Shown here in pieces: positions 11,945-25,033 of a DNA stretch of 64,000 bases. The stretch comes from Enoplosus armatus (taxonomy: Eukaryota > Chordata > Actinopteri > Centrarchiformes > Enoplosidae). Both the position numbers and the translations under genes were made by a program. The notes below the pieces were generated by a model. The model was given only the letters and a program-made list of their open reading frames with translations. It had not been told where the DNA came from and made no database searches. Position 1 is the stretch's first letter, and each line of letters begins with the position of its first letter. The DNA is taken from contig NC_092196.1 of assembly GCF_043641665.1 (NCBI RefSeq), positions 15,931,692 to 15,995,691 of the forward strand. Reading direction: 5' to 3'.

Positions 11945-12896
11945 CTTAACTGTAGACCTGCACCTGCTCGTCTGATTTCTTTATGACATCCTGACCAGGA
12001 TCAGACACCAGAGAGCAGCATCGCTCCACCGCCGCCTCGGCTCTCTCCCACATCTACTGTTACAGATTCGCTGTGGTCCCTTTCTCTCCTGTTTTTACAG
12101 GCAGGACACAGAAACACTCTCTACGAGTGACAAATATACAACACATACAATTATTATAGTGATACAATACAATTATACACAAGAACACATATGAACAAAT
12201 GGACATTTGTTTCCTAGTAGGTTTATAACAGTATGTGAAGCTGTCTGGAGGATTTTACTGTTTTGGGGTGTTTTTATTCAACCAGGAAGTCTCTTGAGAT
12301 ACATTTTCTACTTACAAGAGATACCTGGACAAAATGGCAGCGTGAGATGGGTATCACATAGTTACATGACAACACACATCATTAATTTACAACAATCACA
12401 TACAGCAAAACAAAACAGGGAGAGAGAGAAAACTTTTAGACTATTTAAAATGCATCCATCTAGATGATCTGGGGCCTGTAACAAGCAGGAAATTCAACTT
12501 AATCTGGCTCTCTTGGCGTTACCTGGCTTCAGTGAGCCGAACAATGGTGATCATGGATAACCGGTATCACACTGGTCCAATTACAAGTGACGTCACCAGA
12601 ACCCTGAATTAAGTACTTAATATAAAGGTGAAATACCCGCAGGAAAATGTGGTTATAGTGACAGCAAAAGGTGATATTTAATATTATCACTAGAAGAGAA
12701 TAAAAAGCAGTAAACACATACAATTATTGCCAAATATTAAAAGTAGGGCTATAAATAAGTGTTGGAATTATTATGTCTTTAGTATAGAGTGAGTATTTTT
12801 TGCTGTTTTGTCTGATGATGAACAAACTATCATGAACGTGTGATGCACAGAAATCAAAGTTAAAAGTAAGACTGTAGTTAAAGTAGTTAATGCCTG

Positions 12897-13037
12897 AGAT
12901 TTCCTCTTAAGAAAATAAAAGCCTACTTTAGGTTTCAGTTTCTTCACCAGGTGGTCTGTGTGAGTGTGGAAAGATAATATGAGCGCAGAGACTTTTTGTA
13001 ATTCAATTCCTTCTAAAGTTTTAAGATTGATGTCGTC
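12897..13037 (-). pseudogene. Decayed reverse-transcriptase fragment of a LINE
   Basis: On the minus strand about 47 codons resemble the segment just after the RT catalytic core: GIELQKV, SFHTHTDHLVKKLKPKVGFY, then a basic LKRKS. In intact fish LINE proteins this block reads like a hydrophobic YLG strand, then SFKxHI...L.KKL..KLGF. The YLG part is degraded here (KVSALIL). The longer open frame around it (12771-13271) is otherwise unlike any protein I know. I read it as an old, dead retrotransposon piece. Confidence 0.5.
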
Positions 13038-16000
13038 TTCCCTCTGATCAGGATGTGTGTGATTTCTGGAGATAGTCGTAGTGGTATTTCTCTGGAGACC
13101 GTGTGTGTATGCCGGTATTTGTTCCTCTTGCAGAGCAGCGACACACCGCAGGCTTGCATGCAGAGTCACTTTATGTGGAGCAGAAAGGCAGTGTTGTGTT
13201 TGTGACCTCTCTGGGCCGACAGCAGGCGAGAGGTCAGTGTCAGCGCCGGGCCACCAGTCTGGTTTAGTCAACTTCCTTCATACCGCCAGCCAGCTGCTGT
13301 CGCCCCAAACACTGACTTCTCATGTGGAAGTCTGGGGGTTGAAATGGATTATAAAAAGATGGAGGGAGTGGACCTTCTTTATCTTAAAAACATATTGTTT
13401 TTAACCTCTGAATCGTAACAAATCTGGATCCGGCTTTACTTTTTATAATTTGGTCCATAAATAACTTTCATCATTCATTCAAAATGTGTTTTTTTGGTGT
13501 TTTGGCAGTAAATACAACACTTTTTTTTTTCTGTCGAGGTATTTTCTGTCTCTAAAGATGAATCTAGAGATTACATCATCTCCTGGGTCCCCTGCTGTTT
13601 ATTGTGGGGGCCGAACTAAACAAAGCAGTAAACAGAGCTCGATGGAGGCAGAGAGGTTTTTACAACCTGACTTACACTCAGACCCCGAGATGCAAATGAA
13701 ATTTCACACGGTCGCACTGTCGAGGAAATTGAATTACCCTGCTTGTTGCTGGACTGGAGGAATGCATTACTAATGCTTTGAGGTGAGAGGCTGAATGGAG
13801 AGGGAGGGAGGCGGAGGGGGGATAGGGGAGGTGCCTGCACCCTCTGACCCCCCCACAGACACTTCCTGAGTCTGGCTGGGCTCTCTGCCAGGTGGTCGGA
13901 CCTCGGCTCTCCTTTTCCTCAGTGCCAGGCAGCTGCATGATGACCAGGAGACACGAGAGAGTTAAAGCTGCACAAGGCAAGACTTCCATTCAAAAATGCA
14001 CCCGTTTTATCAACAGGGCCGGCAGCATCCCAGCCCCCCCTCTGACTATTTCTCCAGTTTTCTCCGTACATAAGTTCTGCTACAAAAATGTTCTATAATT
14101 TCTATAATCTTTGATTTTTAGTGAAACATTGGATCATTATACCTCTTTGGTCCTCAAATGGTTATTTTAAACAAAACCATCTGAGAAATTAGAGGGGAAA
14201 TCTCTCTTTGGTGGAAATGCTAACAACTCATAGAAACGTGACAAGATTCCCCAACCAGACACTGCTTCTTTGTGTGTTCACAAGCCAAAAGGATCCCTGT
14301 CCCTGCTCATGATGTTCACTCATTTCTCACATGTACGCCTCGTCATCACAGGGCAGATGAAGGAGATGAACACTGAGTGCAAACAGGACGTGAGCACCTT
14401 TGTGTTTCTGCTGCTTTGTTGCTCAGGAGGGAGAGGGAGTCGAGGGAACGGGGTGCCTGGTTTGTCTCTATTGTGGCCGGGCTCAGAGGGAGGCAGCTGT
14501 GTCCTGGGAGTCGGTGCTCACGTAATTCACGCCTCACCTCCTCCTTTGTACACATCACCCGGACCAGTCAGAGGGAGCACGTACCCCCTGAAGGATTTAT
14601 GGAGCTGTCCTCGCCTCTCTGCTCCACACAGAGAGCCTCCTGCTCGCTGAGATGCTCCATGACTTTCCTCCTTCCTGTTTCTTTTAAAGTCTTCTGTGTG
14701 AAGAATTTATCATGATCCAGCGCTTCACCACCACTTTAGAAATGAACCACATTAGAGATTAAACCGCATCATCTCATCTCACAAACATACAACAAACATT
14801 CAAAACACAATTTATACATTTTAACATTCAGACACGGAGAAATTGTGCCAAACTTAAGTGGTTTTGGTAAAAAACAAATACAGTAAAGATAATCTAAATG
14901 TCTGCATTATACAGATCTTTTATCTTTCAGTCCATTATTCCTCCAAAAGTGTGTTGCAGTGATTAGACCCAACATCTCCTTCCTGTCAGGTCACTGAGAC
15001 GTGTATTCTTATAATAATAGTGATGAGTTATCGCTGCCTGAGGTTCTACAGCATCATTTGCATCCTGATTTGCATTTCTGCCAAGCACCATGACTCATAT
15101 AATACATTTTATGCTGCTGTTTAAACTACAGACAATACAAACAGACAGTTATCTGTCAAATCACCGACCTTTTCCTACAAACACACCAGCATGAGGATGA
15201 GTGATGACTGTTTGTGCTCCTTAAACACTTAAAAGTGTTGAAAGTATTTTATATAACTTTGTATTGAGCAGCACAAAGATAATCGGTCACACTTTCTTTC
15301 AACCCCTCACCCCTTTTTAACATGCATAAGAAATATTTAAACATTGAATAAATGGTTGTTAATACACTATAATGTAGCTGTAAGCAGATATAAGGTCATA
15401 AGTGTTTATTGATGTAGATATCAACAACTTTAACTCCCCATGTGAAGCAAAACATAGCGAATAACAAAATATGTCTTCATAGAAGTTGCAGTTGTTGAAA
15501 ATACTGTACATGAATAAAGATGTCTGTTTATAACCACATGATAGTGTGTAATAAACGTTTATATGTTTCTATACTGCCTATGTGATAATATGATATGGGT
15601 GATACTGAACATTACATCTTGTTTATTTATTATACAGCAGAAGAGAATTAGATGTGAAAACGTTCTGAGATTGAATTTATAATTCTGATTAAAACAAGAA
15701 ATAAGATGAATGATTCTGACTTTCTGTTGAAAATCTGATCTCAGAACTGACGGGTTTTTTGTACAGAGCCTGGCAGGATGAATTGAATTTAGCTCACAAA
15801 AACAACACTTAATGTGAAAATCAATCATTTCCTGCACTACATCCTCCAAGTGAGAAGAAAAAAGGTCCTGGTCAGCTTCAGACAGACAAGCTGGTCCTCC
15901 AAAGTCCTCCACTCAAGTGCTGCTCACTACGAAGTTCAAGTCCCTCTGCAGCCGCGATATGTGATACCTGGATTATAGTAAACTCCCACTTCGTCTGCCT

Positions 16001-17449
16001 TTAGAGCACATGTTGAGCAGGATTAAGGCCTGTGCCAGTTGCTGCGAGATCTCTCTGTGGGCCATTGGGACTTGTCCCGCCGTTCCTAATCCTGCAGACA
16101 ATGCGGGCTGTTAATTGGAGACTGACTGATATAGCAGAGTCATGAAGACAATGTGCAAGCAGCCAGCGTCTCTCTAATCCCCCCGGCACTCTGAGGAATG
16201 TCCCTCTGTGGCAGCCATCCATACTTCACCAGAGCTCCTCCGGCTCCTCACCTCCCTCTCTGGGGTTTTCCATTTCAGCGACAGTTAGAGTCACAGTTTG
16301 GTTTTTGAGTCAAACAAACACAAAGAGTGTGACTTTACAGAGTCGTGAAATTTCACATATTCCACTCCGAGCACTGATGGGAGGTGCAAGAAAGCACACC
16401 CATGTGTTTGTGTTTTAATCAGCAGGTTACAAACTGTTAACAGACTTACAAGAAAGAAGTGTTTCCTGTCACTCAACCCTCAGATGAAATAATGTCATTG
16501 TTAAGACCTGTGAAGACCTGATATCCACAGAATATGAATAAGTATAAATTATAAATATCTTTGCCTCTTTGTCATTTTACATTTACACATTTTGTGCTTC
16601 TTTAGTCATTTATGTCTGTTTTTAGTCCTTTTGTGTCTCTTTGTGGTTGTTTTGCATCACTTTGTAGCCGTCTCACAGACATTTTTATTAGTTTTGAATC
16701 TTGTTTGTTTGACTTTCCAACAACAAATGTTAACAGTCACTTCATACAGAGGCTCTGGGCCTGTACCTGGTAGGCCTGTTCAGTTATCCATCCATGATAC
16801 AAACAAGCCAGTTATCTATCACCTGCTGACTCCGGTAGGGCAGGCTGGGGCGGCCAGGCCACTATTTTGTGGTCTTTACACAAACACATTGTGTAATGAC
16901 AGCGTGATATACAGAATATCCTGTGTGGGATTTCAAATTAAAAGTTAGTCTTTCAGAGACGGGTGAGAACCAGTCACAACAACAATAAAACTCTTAACGG
17001 CCTTCAGATCAGGCTGTCGGGTCATTACATGGGTGACAGACAGGACGCTCCATGGTTTTTCATTTGGTTCCTCCCTGTAGTGAACACAGTGTAGGTGGGC
17101 AGAGAAGCTGCATTTCTCATCAAGTATGACTCAGACTGAGACAGACGCAAGTCATGCAGGATTCATATGTTGTGTAAACAGAACATGATAGACATTTTGG
17201 ATACTGGATCCGTTATCACTGGAAGATAATCAGCCACAGACACAGCCTGCAGTCATATTTCACCACAGCTCACTGACAGTTAGGTGCCCGAGCGGCGCTG
17301 GAAGTCTGCAGTTGGATGTTTGTGTTCATGTAATCTCTCACCTGCTGTCACACCGTACATATGCAAAACAGCACTACTGAAAACATTCCACAGCTAAGAG
17401 TACGGCAGACCTTTGGAGACGTTACACCTGAGTTATTCTGTCGATCTTA

Positions 17450-17790
17450 CTTTAAGGAAGAGTTCAACATGTTGGGAAACGTGCTTGTTCGCTTTCTGGA
17501 GAAGAGTTAGATCGGAAGATGCTACTGTCATAGCTCTCCCATTAAATAGCACAAAGACTGGAAACAGCTAGCCTGGCTCGACCAGCACCTCTAAAGCTCG
17601 AGATGAACACATTATATCTTGTTTGTTAAATTGGTGTAAAAATAGGAGAAATTAAAAAAGACAATTCGCTTGTTTTGGGTGATGTGCCAGAACATTTCTT
17701 GGAGCCTCTGCTGGTTGCAGGGCAACGAGGCTCGACTAAGAAATACTTCAGTTTGTACAGATTAAACAAACGTATACTCTTGTACTTTTA
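17450..17790 (+). repeat. Dispersed teleost repeat, copy 1
   Basis: Starts near GTTCAACATGTTGGGAAACG and carries the blocks GAGAAGAGTTAGATCGGAAG, CACAAAGACTGGAAACAG, CTAGCCTGGCTCGACC, CAGCACCTCTAAAGCTC and GAGCCTCTGCTGGTTGC. I know these as parts of a very common fish interspersed repeat. A second copy in reverse orientation is at 19395-19660. No protein frame is present. The class (SINE or MITE) is left open. Confidence 0.7.
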
Positions 17791-19100
17791 TCTAAGCAAC
17801 AATACGAGCCACTGATTCACTCCACTACCTGTTACACGAATGCTGTTGTTACAAAACCACATTTAGTGTCTCAATGGTTCCTCCTCTCTGTCAAAGGTCT
17901 GTCCTCCATCCAAACCGTCTGAAAACTTGGCCTCAGCTCAGGGTGTAAATTGAAATGCTAATAGCGTACACTTAAAAGCTCAGTTGGACTGTATTTATTA
18001 TTCTGCAGCTGCTCGTATGGGAACAGACATAATTGTAATAGCAAACGTTAAGGCAAGATAAACAGTGGAAACCACCACAGGACAGTAATCACATAAAACA
18101 ACTGCCTTTCATTCAGAGTCGCTCACAGATGTGACGGACTGGTGTGTTTGAAGGATCACTGATGCAGAGGGATCACAAGTGAGCTGGAGGAAATGCTTTT
18201 AGGCACATTTAAATCTACTTTATTTATACTGTACATGTAGACTTCTTACAGAGCCTTTAAGACTTTTGAATGACTGTGATAGTGTACATGTCTCTTCAGT
18301 TAGGACTTTAAAAATGTTGCATACAAGTGACAGTTGTGAGAGTCTTAAAGAGTAGAGGCAGATTACACCAACACTCCAATGATTTATTTGTGTAAAAACC
18401 TTCCTCTCTTGTAGGAAAAGATCAAACTGCTGCTGATCCGATTACTGTTTGCACATTCACAGCTTGCCAATTTAATAATACAAGAGTTTTATACTTAAGC
18501 CACATGCCCTCTTTTCCCATGGGTGCAGTGCCAGAGGAGGGATCTCTCTCCCTTCCTCTCGTTAGCGAGCTGAGCGAAGCAGATCAACCATTTGCCACTG
18601 AATAAACGGTCGTAGCTACCAATCAAACTGCTGTGATTGTTCTATTTCATACAATGCATGATTTGAAACTTCAGTACAGATTTATTGGAAACATTTTATC
18701 AGTCAACAGAAAGACGGAAGAGGGCGCGGATGATGTTTGAACAAGAGATTTAGACACATGAAAGACATTTTCCCACTATACATCTCTGGAAGGCAAAGCT
18801 GTCATTATGGTTTGTGGTGGGGATGTTTGCTCCGAGCAATTTGTCTCCCATGCAAGGCTTTGGTGATGGATCTTCGGCTCTGTGTCTGCCAGAGTTCTGC
18901 CAGCATCTGCTTATGCAGGCTGATAAAATTAGCAAAGTATTGTCATTTTGTCAAAATCTTATTCTTGACAGAGTGTAAAATCCTGTGAGGCAACTTTTTT
19001 ACACCAAAAATTACCCACTAAAATTCATTGAGATAATAGTTCTTTCCTTTATCTTGTATCTCCAATTTGGACCACTCAGATTTGAACCATTCATCGCAAC

Positions 19101-19968
19101 CAGTGGTGAAGTTAAACTTAGGTAAAAGTAGCAACAGGACAATGTAAAAATACTCCATTACAAGTAAAGGGGCTTCTGACAGTGTTACATTATCATATGT
19201 TATATCATTGGACTGATGCATTAACATGTAAGCAGCATTTAATGTCGTAGCCTGCTGTGGAGCTAATTTGACTTGTTTTATGCACAGTTGGCTGCTTTAA
19301 TCTTCTGAATAATAACAATTCATCATATTTAATAGGCTCCTAAAGTTTACTAATTACCACAGTGTCTCGTTTCTTCTTTAATTAATACAAAAACTGTTTA
19401 AAGTTTAGTGTAAAGCAACCAGCAGAGACTCCAGGAAGTTAAAGGCCCGAGAAATATTTACATAACATTGTGTAAAACTGCTAATTGTTAAGTAGTGAGC
19501 TTTAGAGGTGGATTGAGCCAGGCTAGCTGTTTCCCCCTGTTTCCAGTCTATATGCTAAGCTAAGTTAGCCACCCCGGATGCTGGCAGTAGCTTCATATTT
19601 AGCAAACAGACATGAGAGTGGTATAAAACCTGTTCTAACTACTTTATAAACAGTTAAGTATTTCACTGCAGTGGTTCCCAACCTGAGGTTATGTTTTAAT
19701 ATGAAAGAATAAAACATAAAGTCCTGCTGCACAAATGTGTCATTTTTTGGTCTTTGCTATCTGTCATCTTAGTTGTTTGAAATAATAATTTTACTTTTTG
19801 TTTTCAGTACTTTTTGAAAGGTAACTAGTGACTACAGCTTTCAAATATGTAGTATAGTAGAAGTATAAAGTATCTTGAAATGGAAATACTCAAGTAAAGT
19901 ACAAATACCTCAAAATTGTACTTAAGTACAGTACTTGAATAAATGTTCTTAGTTGCTTTCCACCACTG
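19101..19968. mobile_element. Short-TIR (hAT-like) non-autonomous element carrying a nested repeat
   Basis: The left end reads CAGTGGTGAAG and the right end CTTTCCACCACTG, an inverted pair. Near the right end it has the blocks AGTACAAATACCTC and AAAATTGTACTTAAGTACAG, hallmarks of a very abundant teleost repeat. Other copies or pieces in this window are at about 30430-30570, 37675-38074, 39689-40260 and 50645-51140. CAGTGG-type ends suggest a hAT-derived MITE, but I could not confirm an 8-bp target duplication. The middle (about 19395-19660) is a reversed copy of the repeat at 17450-17790. Confidence 0.6.
19395..19660 (-). repeat. Dispersed teleost repeat, copy 2, nested
   Basis: Reverse-orientation relative of the repeat at 17450-17790. 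It contains CAGCAGAGACTCCAGGAAGT, GAGCTTTAGAGGTGG, GCCAGGCTAGCTGTTTCC, CTGTTTCCAGTCTATATGC and CATGAGAGTGGTAT. It lies inside the 19101-19968 element, so one of the two inserted into the other. Confidence 0.65.
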
Positions 19969-20164
19969 GCTGCCTTCGTTCTCTCTGTTTGTGAGACTTA
20001 TATCTGGTGCCTGTCTATATGTTTCCTTGCTGCCAGATTTTCTTTTTGACTAAAGTGTCATTAAACACTAAATAAGTGAAAGAAAACATTATTATTTTGA
20101 GCATTAAATGTATAATCTCGAACTAAGAAGACAGTCAAATGAAAAACATGAGCCAACATGTAAT

Positions 20165-21676
20165 GTTTCTCAGTGGTTATGCACTTTTATTCAAAGTTTT
20201 AGGTCCCGCCGTGGGTCCCATGGTAGTTAATACCAGGATCAGCTCATAATCCCTGAGAAGCCAGTATTGGGAATGAACTGTTCAAAGCCTCCAGATACTG
20301 GAGAATAAACACCACAGTCATTTAACACAGTTCAAAAGCAGTACAAAAATCATGTCCAGGTCATTGAAAGCGTATGTAAACCACAAAGGGTAAATTACAT
20401 TCTAAACATTATACAATCACTACTAATTTAAACGTAGGCACAGTACACAATACTGTAGTTAAGATGTACAGTAACCCAATATGGGTGAGAGACGACACAG
20501 AGGGAACAAACTCCTCCATGTAGAAACACTGATGTTGCTCTTGTTAAGTTCTCACCTCACAGGCCTCAACAGTAACCAGCCGATATTATGTGTAAATAAA
20601 GAACATTCATATTAATAAAAACATAGACGCTCATCAGTCTTCTGTGCAAACTATTACAGACTGCGGCTCAGATCACGCATGTGATTATTATTTAGATGCC
20701 ATCGATTCCAGCTGTTTTTTTCTTTTCAGAAGTCACTAATTCTAACTGTTGAACCTTGTGAGGTGAGCGTCTTTCCAGGAGCAAATATCAGCTCATTTGA
20801 AACTCAGCTGTGCAATATTTAAACAAAAATAAAAACATTTCAAAAAGCTGATTGTAACCCCAAATCAAAATCTCTTCCACTCATTATTTTTCCCTGATTG
20901 TAACAAATGCAAGGAGCGTTATTAAATACATAAGAATGAATAGATATTCAGAGATTTTGAGGGGTTATTCTTCTTCTTTTTTGAACACAAATCTGAAGCA
21001 TGTCATTAAAGGACGTAAATTAGGTCAGTTCACCAAAATGATATGAAAAAGGGAAAAGTGCTTTGTCCTGATATACTTCAGATTAGGTCACCCAATGATG
21101 CATTTGGAAAATCTGCCTCCTGCCAGCTCAGGTTGTGGGAGAAATAACACTGTTAACTTAAAAGCACAACAATATCTTCATATTAGAGCGTTTGTCCGGA
21201 GTCATCAGAGTTAAAACATCTAAACAACAAATGCCAGAAAAAGACAATTCAATGTAATAAAAGCCAAAAAGCCTACAAACAAAGACCTGTAAGCTAAAAC
21301 AAAAATAATGTTAATGAAAGCTGGCAAAAAGGCTTGAATATATGACAATACATTCTATGAGAATTGCAGATACATTTACAAGCAACATATACATCACAAA
21401 GCTCAACTGATTGCCTGCAAAGCTTAACGCTGAAAGCTACTTCCTGCCGAGAGCTGGAGTCCTCCACCCGAGCATTATGGGAGCGAGGTCCTGGCTCCGG
21501 ACAGGAAGGATTAGTCCCGAGGCGGGCCGCACAGCAGCCCAGTAAAACTATTAAAGACCGCACACAACTGCAGCAAGAATACAGCAGCCGCGCGGTCTAA
21601 TACCAAACACTGGTCCCCACGAGCCTTTCAGATACCGAGGCACGACGGGGACGAGGATGAGAAAGGAGCGGTCGCC
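20165..21676 (-). other. lfng: Probable lfng 3' untranslated region
   Basis: Downstream (leftwards) of the lfng stop there is 1.5 kb without a gene. A minus-strand AATAAA lies at 20186-20191, the first clear canonical signal I noticed. The region is AT-rich, as usual for regulated 3'UTRs. Assignment to lfng is an inference, because an earlier cryptic signal could end the transcript sooner. Confidence 0.45.
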
Positions 21677-24600
21677 CTAAAAGGCAACCTGGGGGGGACA
21701 CCATGGGGTGTCTGGGTACAGGAGACAGTGCACAGACTTGAACCTGGAAGAGGATAGAGATAAGAGGGTTACAGTTAGATTGGCTGAAAAGTGTTGAAAC
21801 TGAGATTCAAATCTGTCACGTCATCAAATGCAGAAGAATCTCTCACCTTGATGGATCCTCCTCCACAGAAAAAGCCCCTTTCAAATTAATGATGTTGCTC
21901 TTGTTTTCAAACATCCCATAACTGAGGGTGATCTGGAAGATTACAGCAAAAACATGAGCAACATAGAAAAAAACACCACTGATCCACGACTTCATAAAGG
22001 ACACCATCATGTATTAAAAAAAGGAGATCTATAAGCGGCTCACCTGCTTGTGTATCTCAGATCGTGACACTTGTTGCAGGTTCTCCAGGTGGGAGTGAAA
22101 CAGGTTGCTGCGGGTCAGAGGAACCCCCAGAACCGACTCGATGATGTAGCCGATGGTGCAGTCGTCGGGCAGGCGGATCTTCTCCGCTGTGTTCATGAAG
22201 TGACCGCCACTGGAGGGACAAAAAGATAGACAGACGCCTGGTCAGTGATGATGTGACACACACACCATAGTGTACTTATTAGGACAACCCTGCCCTCATT
22301 GCCCTCTTTGTACTTAGATTCTAATTCTCTATACTGAACACAAAGTGGTGATTTTAATTTGAAAAGCAAACATTTCCCAAAATGTGTTCTTTTGAGCGAC
22401 TATTGAGGCATTTTTTTCCTATTTTCATCCTCAAGACTGAGTCACACATGTGAAGCCTCCACAGAGCAGTAATAACACAGGATGTGTTACCTGGCCCATG
22501 GGCTCATCTTCAGTGCCAGACCCCGGCTCACACAGAAGCCTGCTCCTCCAGTAGCAAACCAGAAGTTGACTGGTTTCTATACGGACACAGAAAAGGTTTG
22601 TTAATATGCAGAATTATCTGACAAATAACCTGAATGATCTTGAAAATATTATGCACCAAAAACAAGAATCTTCCACGTACCATCTTATTGTCCCCCAGCC
22701 GCTCCGTGGCCTCTATGGGCCGGTCCAGACTGGGCTTACCGAGGTACATGTCCTGGGTGTGGGGGTACTGGGACAGGAACTTCACCAGAGTCCGAACATT
22801 CACGTAGTTGTCATCATCTACATGACAGAACCACCTGAGAAGCAGAAACAGAAGAGCGATTAGATCCTGAGATATTCAGACTAATAGAAAATCTAAATAA
22901 ATATCAAGTGCAGTTGGTACTTACTTCTTCCCCGACTCTATGAACTTGTCATATTCCACCGCCATCTTGCAAGACAGCGCTTGTCGGCTATGAGCTGCAG
23001 AGCAGTTGGTGTTGACTGCATGGCTCCCTGTGGCAACAATGAAAGAAATAAAGATAAATCATCAATGGAGGCTCTATGTATTTTAATGGCATCTTTCACA
23101 GAGGCAAAAAAGCTCAGAGCAGTATTTTTATGGCCTTTGAAATATGACTTCCTCGTACATTCAGAGTTGATAAAACAATGTGCATCTCTGTTCCCAACAT
23201 GAAATCCCCCCTCATAAAAACTTACCAATTTTCTGTTTTAGCTCCTCATCCTCTCCGTCTGTGAAGATGTAGGTCTGCAAACAAACAAGTGAAATGACAG
23301 ATAAGCGGACGTGTCTTTAAATCCATGAAATCAAAACGACTTTGGATGATCATGTGAAGTGGTCACACGATCAAATTCAACAGTGTGTCCTATGTGCTCC
23401 TTCCTCACATCCAGCCCGGTGTGATTAGCATCAATCAACATGTCTTTTATGCAGTGGAAAACACATTGAGTTAAACAACCCCCTGCTCTAATAAAGGCCT
23501 TTTGTCCCGCGTTGCACCCTCTCCATGGCAACTATGCCGCCGCCCCGAAGCATCCCAGACATAGAACAAAGCAGGAGGCAGACTGTCCGCCCCCACGCAC
23601 ACCCCGTTCATGTATCCCATCCCCCGGCTGAGCCCCTTCACTCTGCCGGACCTGCTGCCGGGCTTCAACGTGTTGAATACAGCTAAAACAGTAGCATGCA
23701 GATCTGACAAACTACCAACACGATCCTCTGTGTGCTCGCCGCTCAACAACTCGCAGACTCAAGACTCAAACCACGAGACTCCAGGCGCTTGTTAAATGTA
23801 GCAGTTAGTCATAAAAGGAGTTAACAACAAAGGGGCACCTTCCAGGAACACAGTTTAAAAAGGAGCAGGGGAAGATTAGACTCCTCTTTATGATAGCTCA
23901 CACTGAGCAGGTGCAAGCTGCTGAATAGTGATGATGAAAGGCAGCCGGCCCTGAGCTTTATAACCGCCAGCGGTCTGTTTACTCTTCACCTCAGGTGAGG
24001 CAGCACCTGCCGAGCATCACGCTACCTTATCTACGCCACGTGTCTCTACACGCCAGGTCGTGGTGCCTTAACCCTCACTGACAGAGTACCTATTGTCAAC
24101 TGTAATCCACATTCCTGTGAGTTTGCTGCCCTGCTGCTGAGCGACTGCGATTGTGCTTTGCATCTTAGGCAGCCAGCTGATCTTTCTACTCCACTTTTCT
24201 GTTTCGGCACACGGCAAAGGCTGCCTGAACTTTGTTTGTTTGTGGAGCAAACTCTGGGCAGATGTTGAAGCCATGAGCCTGTATTTGTTTAAGGAAGGGT
24301 GGTGGTTTCACTGGTGAAGGGATCAGAGGCTGGCGCTGTTTGCTTTAAAGCCCGTTGAATAGACAGCCTAATCACTGAGGCAGCTGCCAGAGCTGCCAGG
24401 GCACTGACAGAAAGAGAGGGAGGGGGGGGGGGGAGGAGAGGAATCTCACTGCTGATTAGTAAATCGAAAACCGTGTGTGGCCATTCACCCCCACCTCACC
24501 CCCTATCCTGCCCCCCTCCGGGCCGCATACACGGCCAGAGCCTCTTGAATAGAACAATGCTGTGAGTTTTCATGCTGGGTAAAGTCTCCACTGGGTAAAT

Positions 24601-24987
24601 TCTAAATATGTTTGCCAGCATTTGCATACAGCTGCAGGAGTTAACTAAAGAGAAACCTGCCGGGGAAGGCTTTTTTTCTGTCTTTGTTTCTTAACTGAAA
24701 CAGAAAGAACAGTTACTTTCATGGAATACTAATTCAGACCAAAAAAAGAGAATAAAGAAAAGATGGCTGTGTGTGAAGCAGAGATAAGAGGCGAGGGGGC
24801 ACAGGGCGAGGACGAGAGGGAGATGAGAGCAAGGGGGGGGGGGCTGCACTCTGGACCACAGGAAGGCCTGGCAGGGCCCTGTCTGAGCTGAACGTGGTGC
24901 CTGGCTGGCTGTCTCCATCTCCACGGGAAGGAAGGGCACCAGGCTCCCTCCCTCCATCAGCCACTTCCACCCTGCTCTGCCCCACCC

Positions 24988-25033
<46 letters not shown>

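Larger units (their letters stand above)
11945..20164. other. Intergenic region between ttyh3 and lfng, convergent tails
   Basis: The two genes point at each other across this 8.2-kb gap. I see no host gene. Recognised contents are a decayed LINE fragment at 12897-13037 (-), a dispersed repeat at about 17450-17790 (+), and a nested repeat structure at 19101-19968. The block around 15990-16230 is less AT-rich and lacks repeats, so it might be a conserved noncoding element. In human, BRAT1 and IQCE lie between the orthologs. No exon of either was recognised. Confidence 0.6.

Noticed and set aside
12771..13271. 166-codon minus-strand frame as a possible new gene
   Set aside because: Only 12897-13037 resembles anything, a decayed LINE RT. 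No splice or promoter context was seen.
14270..14715. Overlapping plus-strand frames of 112-126 codons
   Set aside because: No recognisable domain, low-complexity Ser/Arg composition, no splice context. Probably chance frames in GC-richer noncoding DNA.
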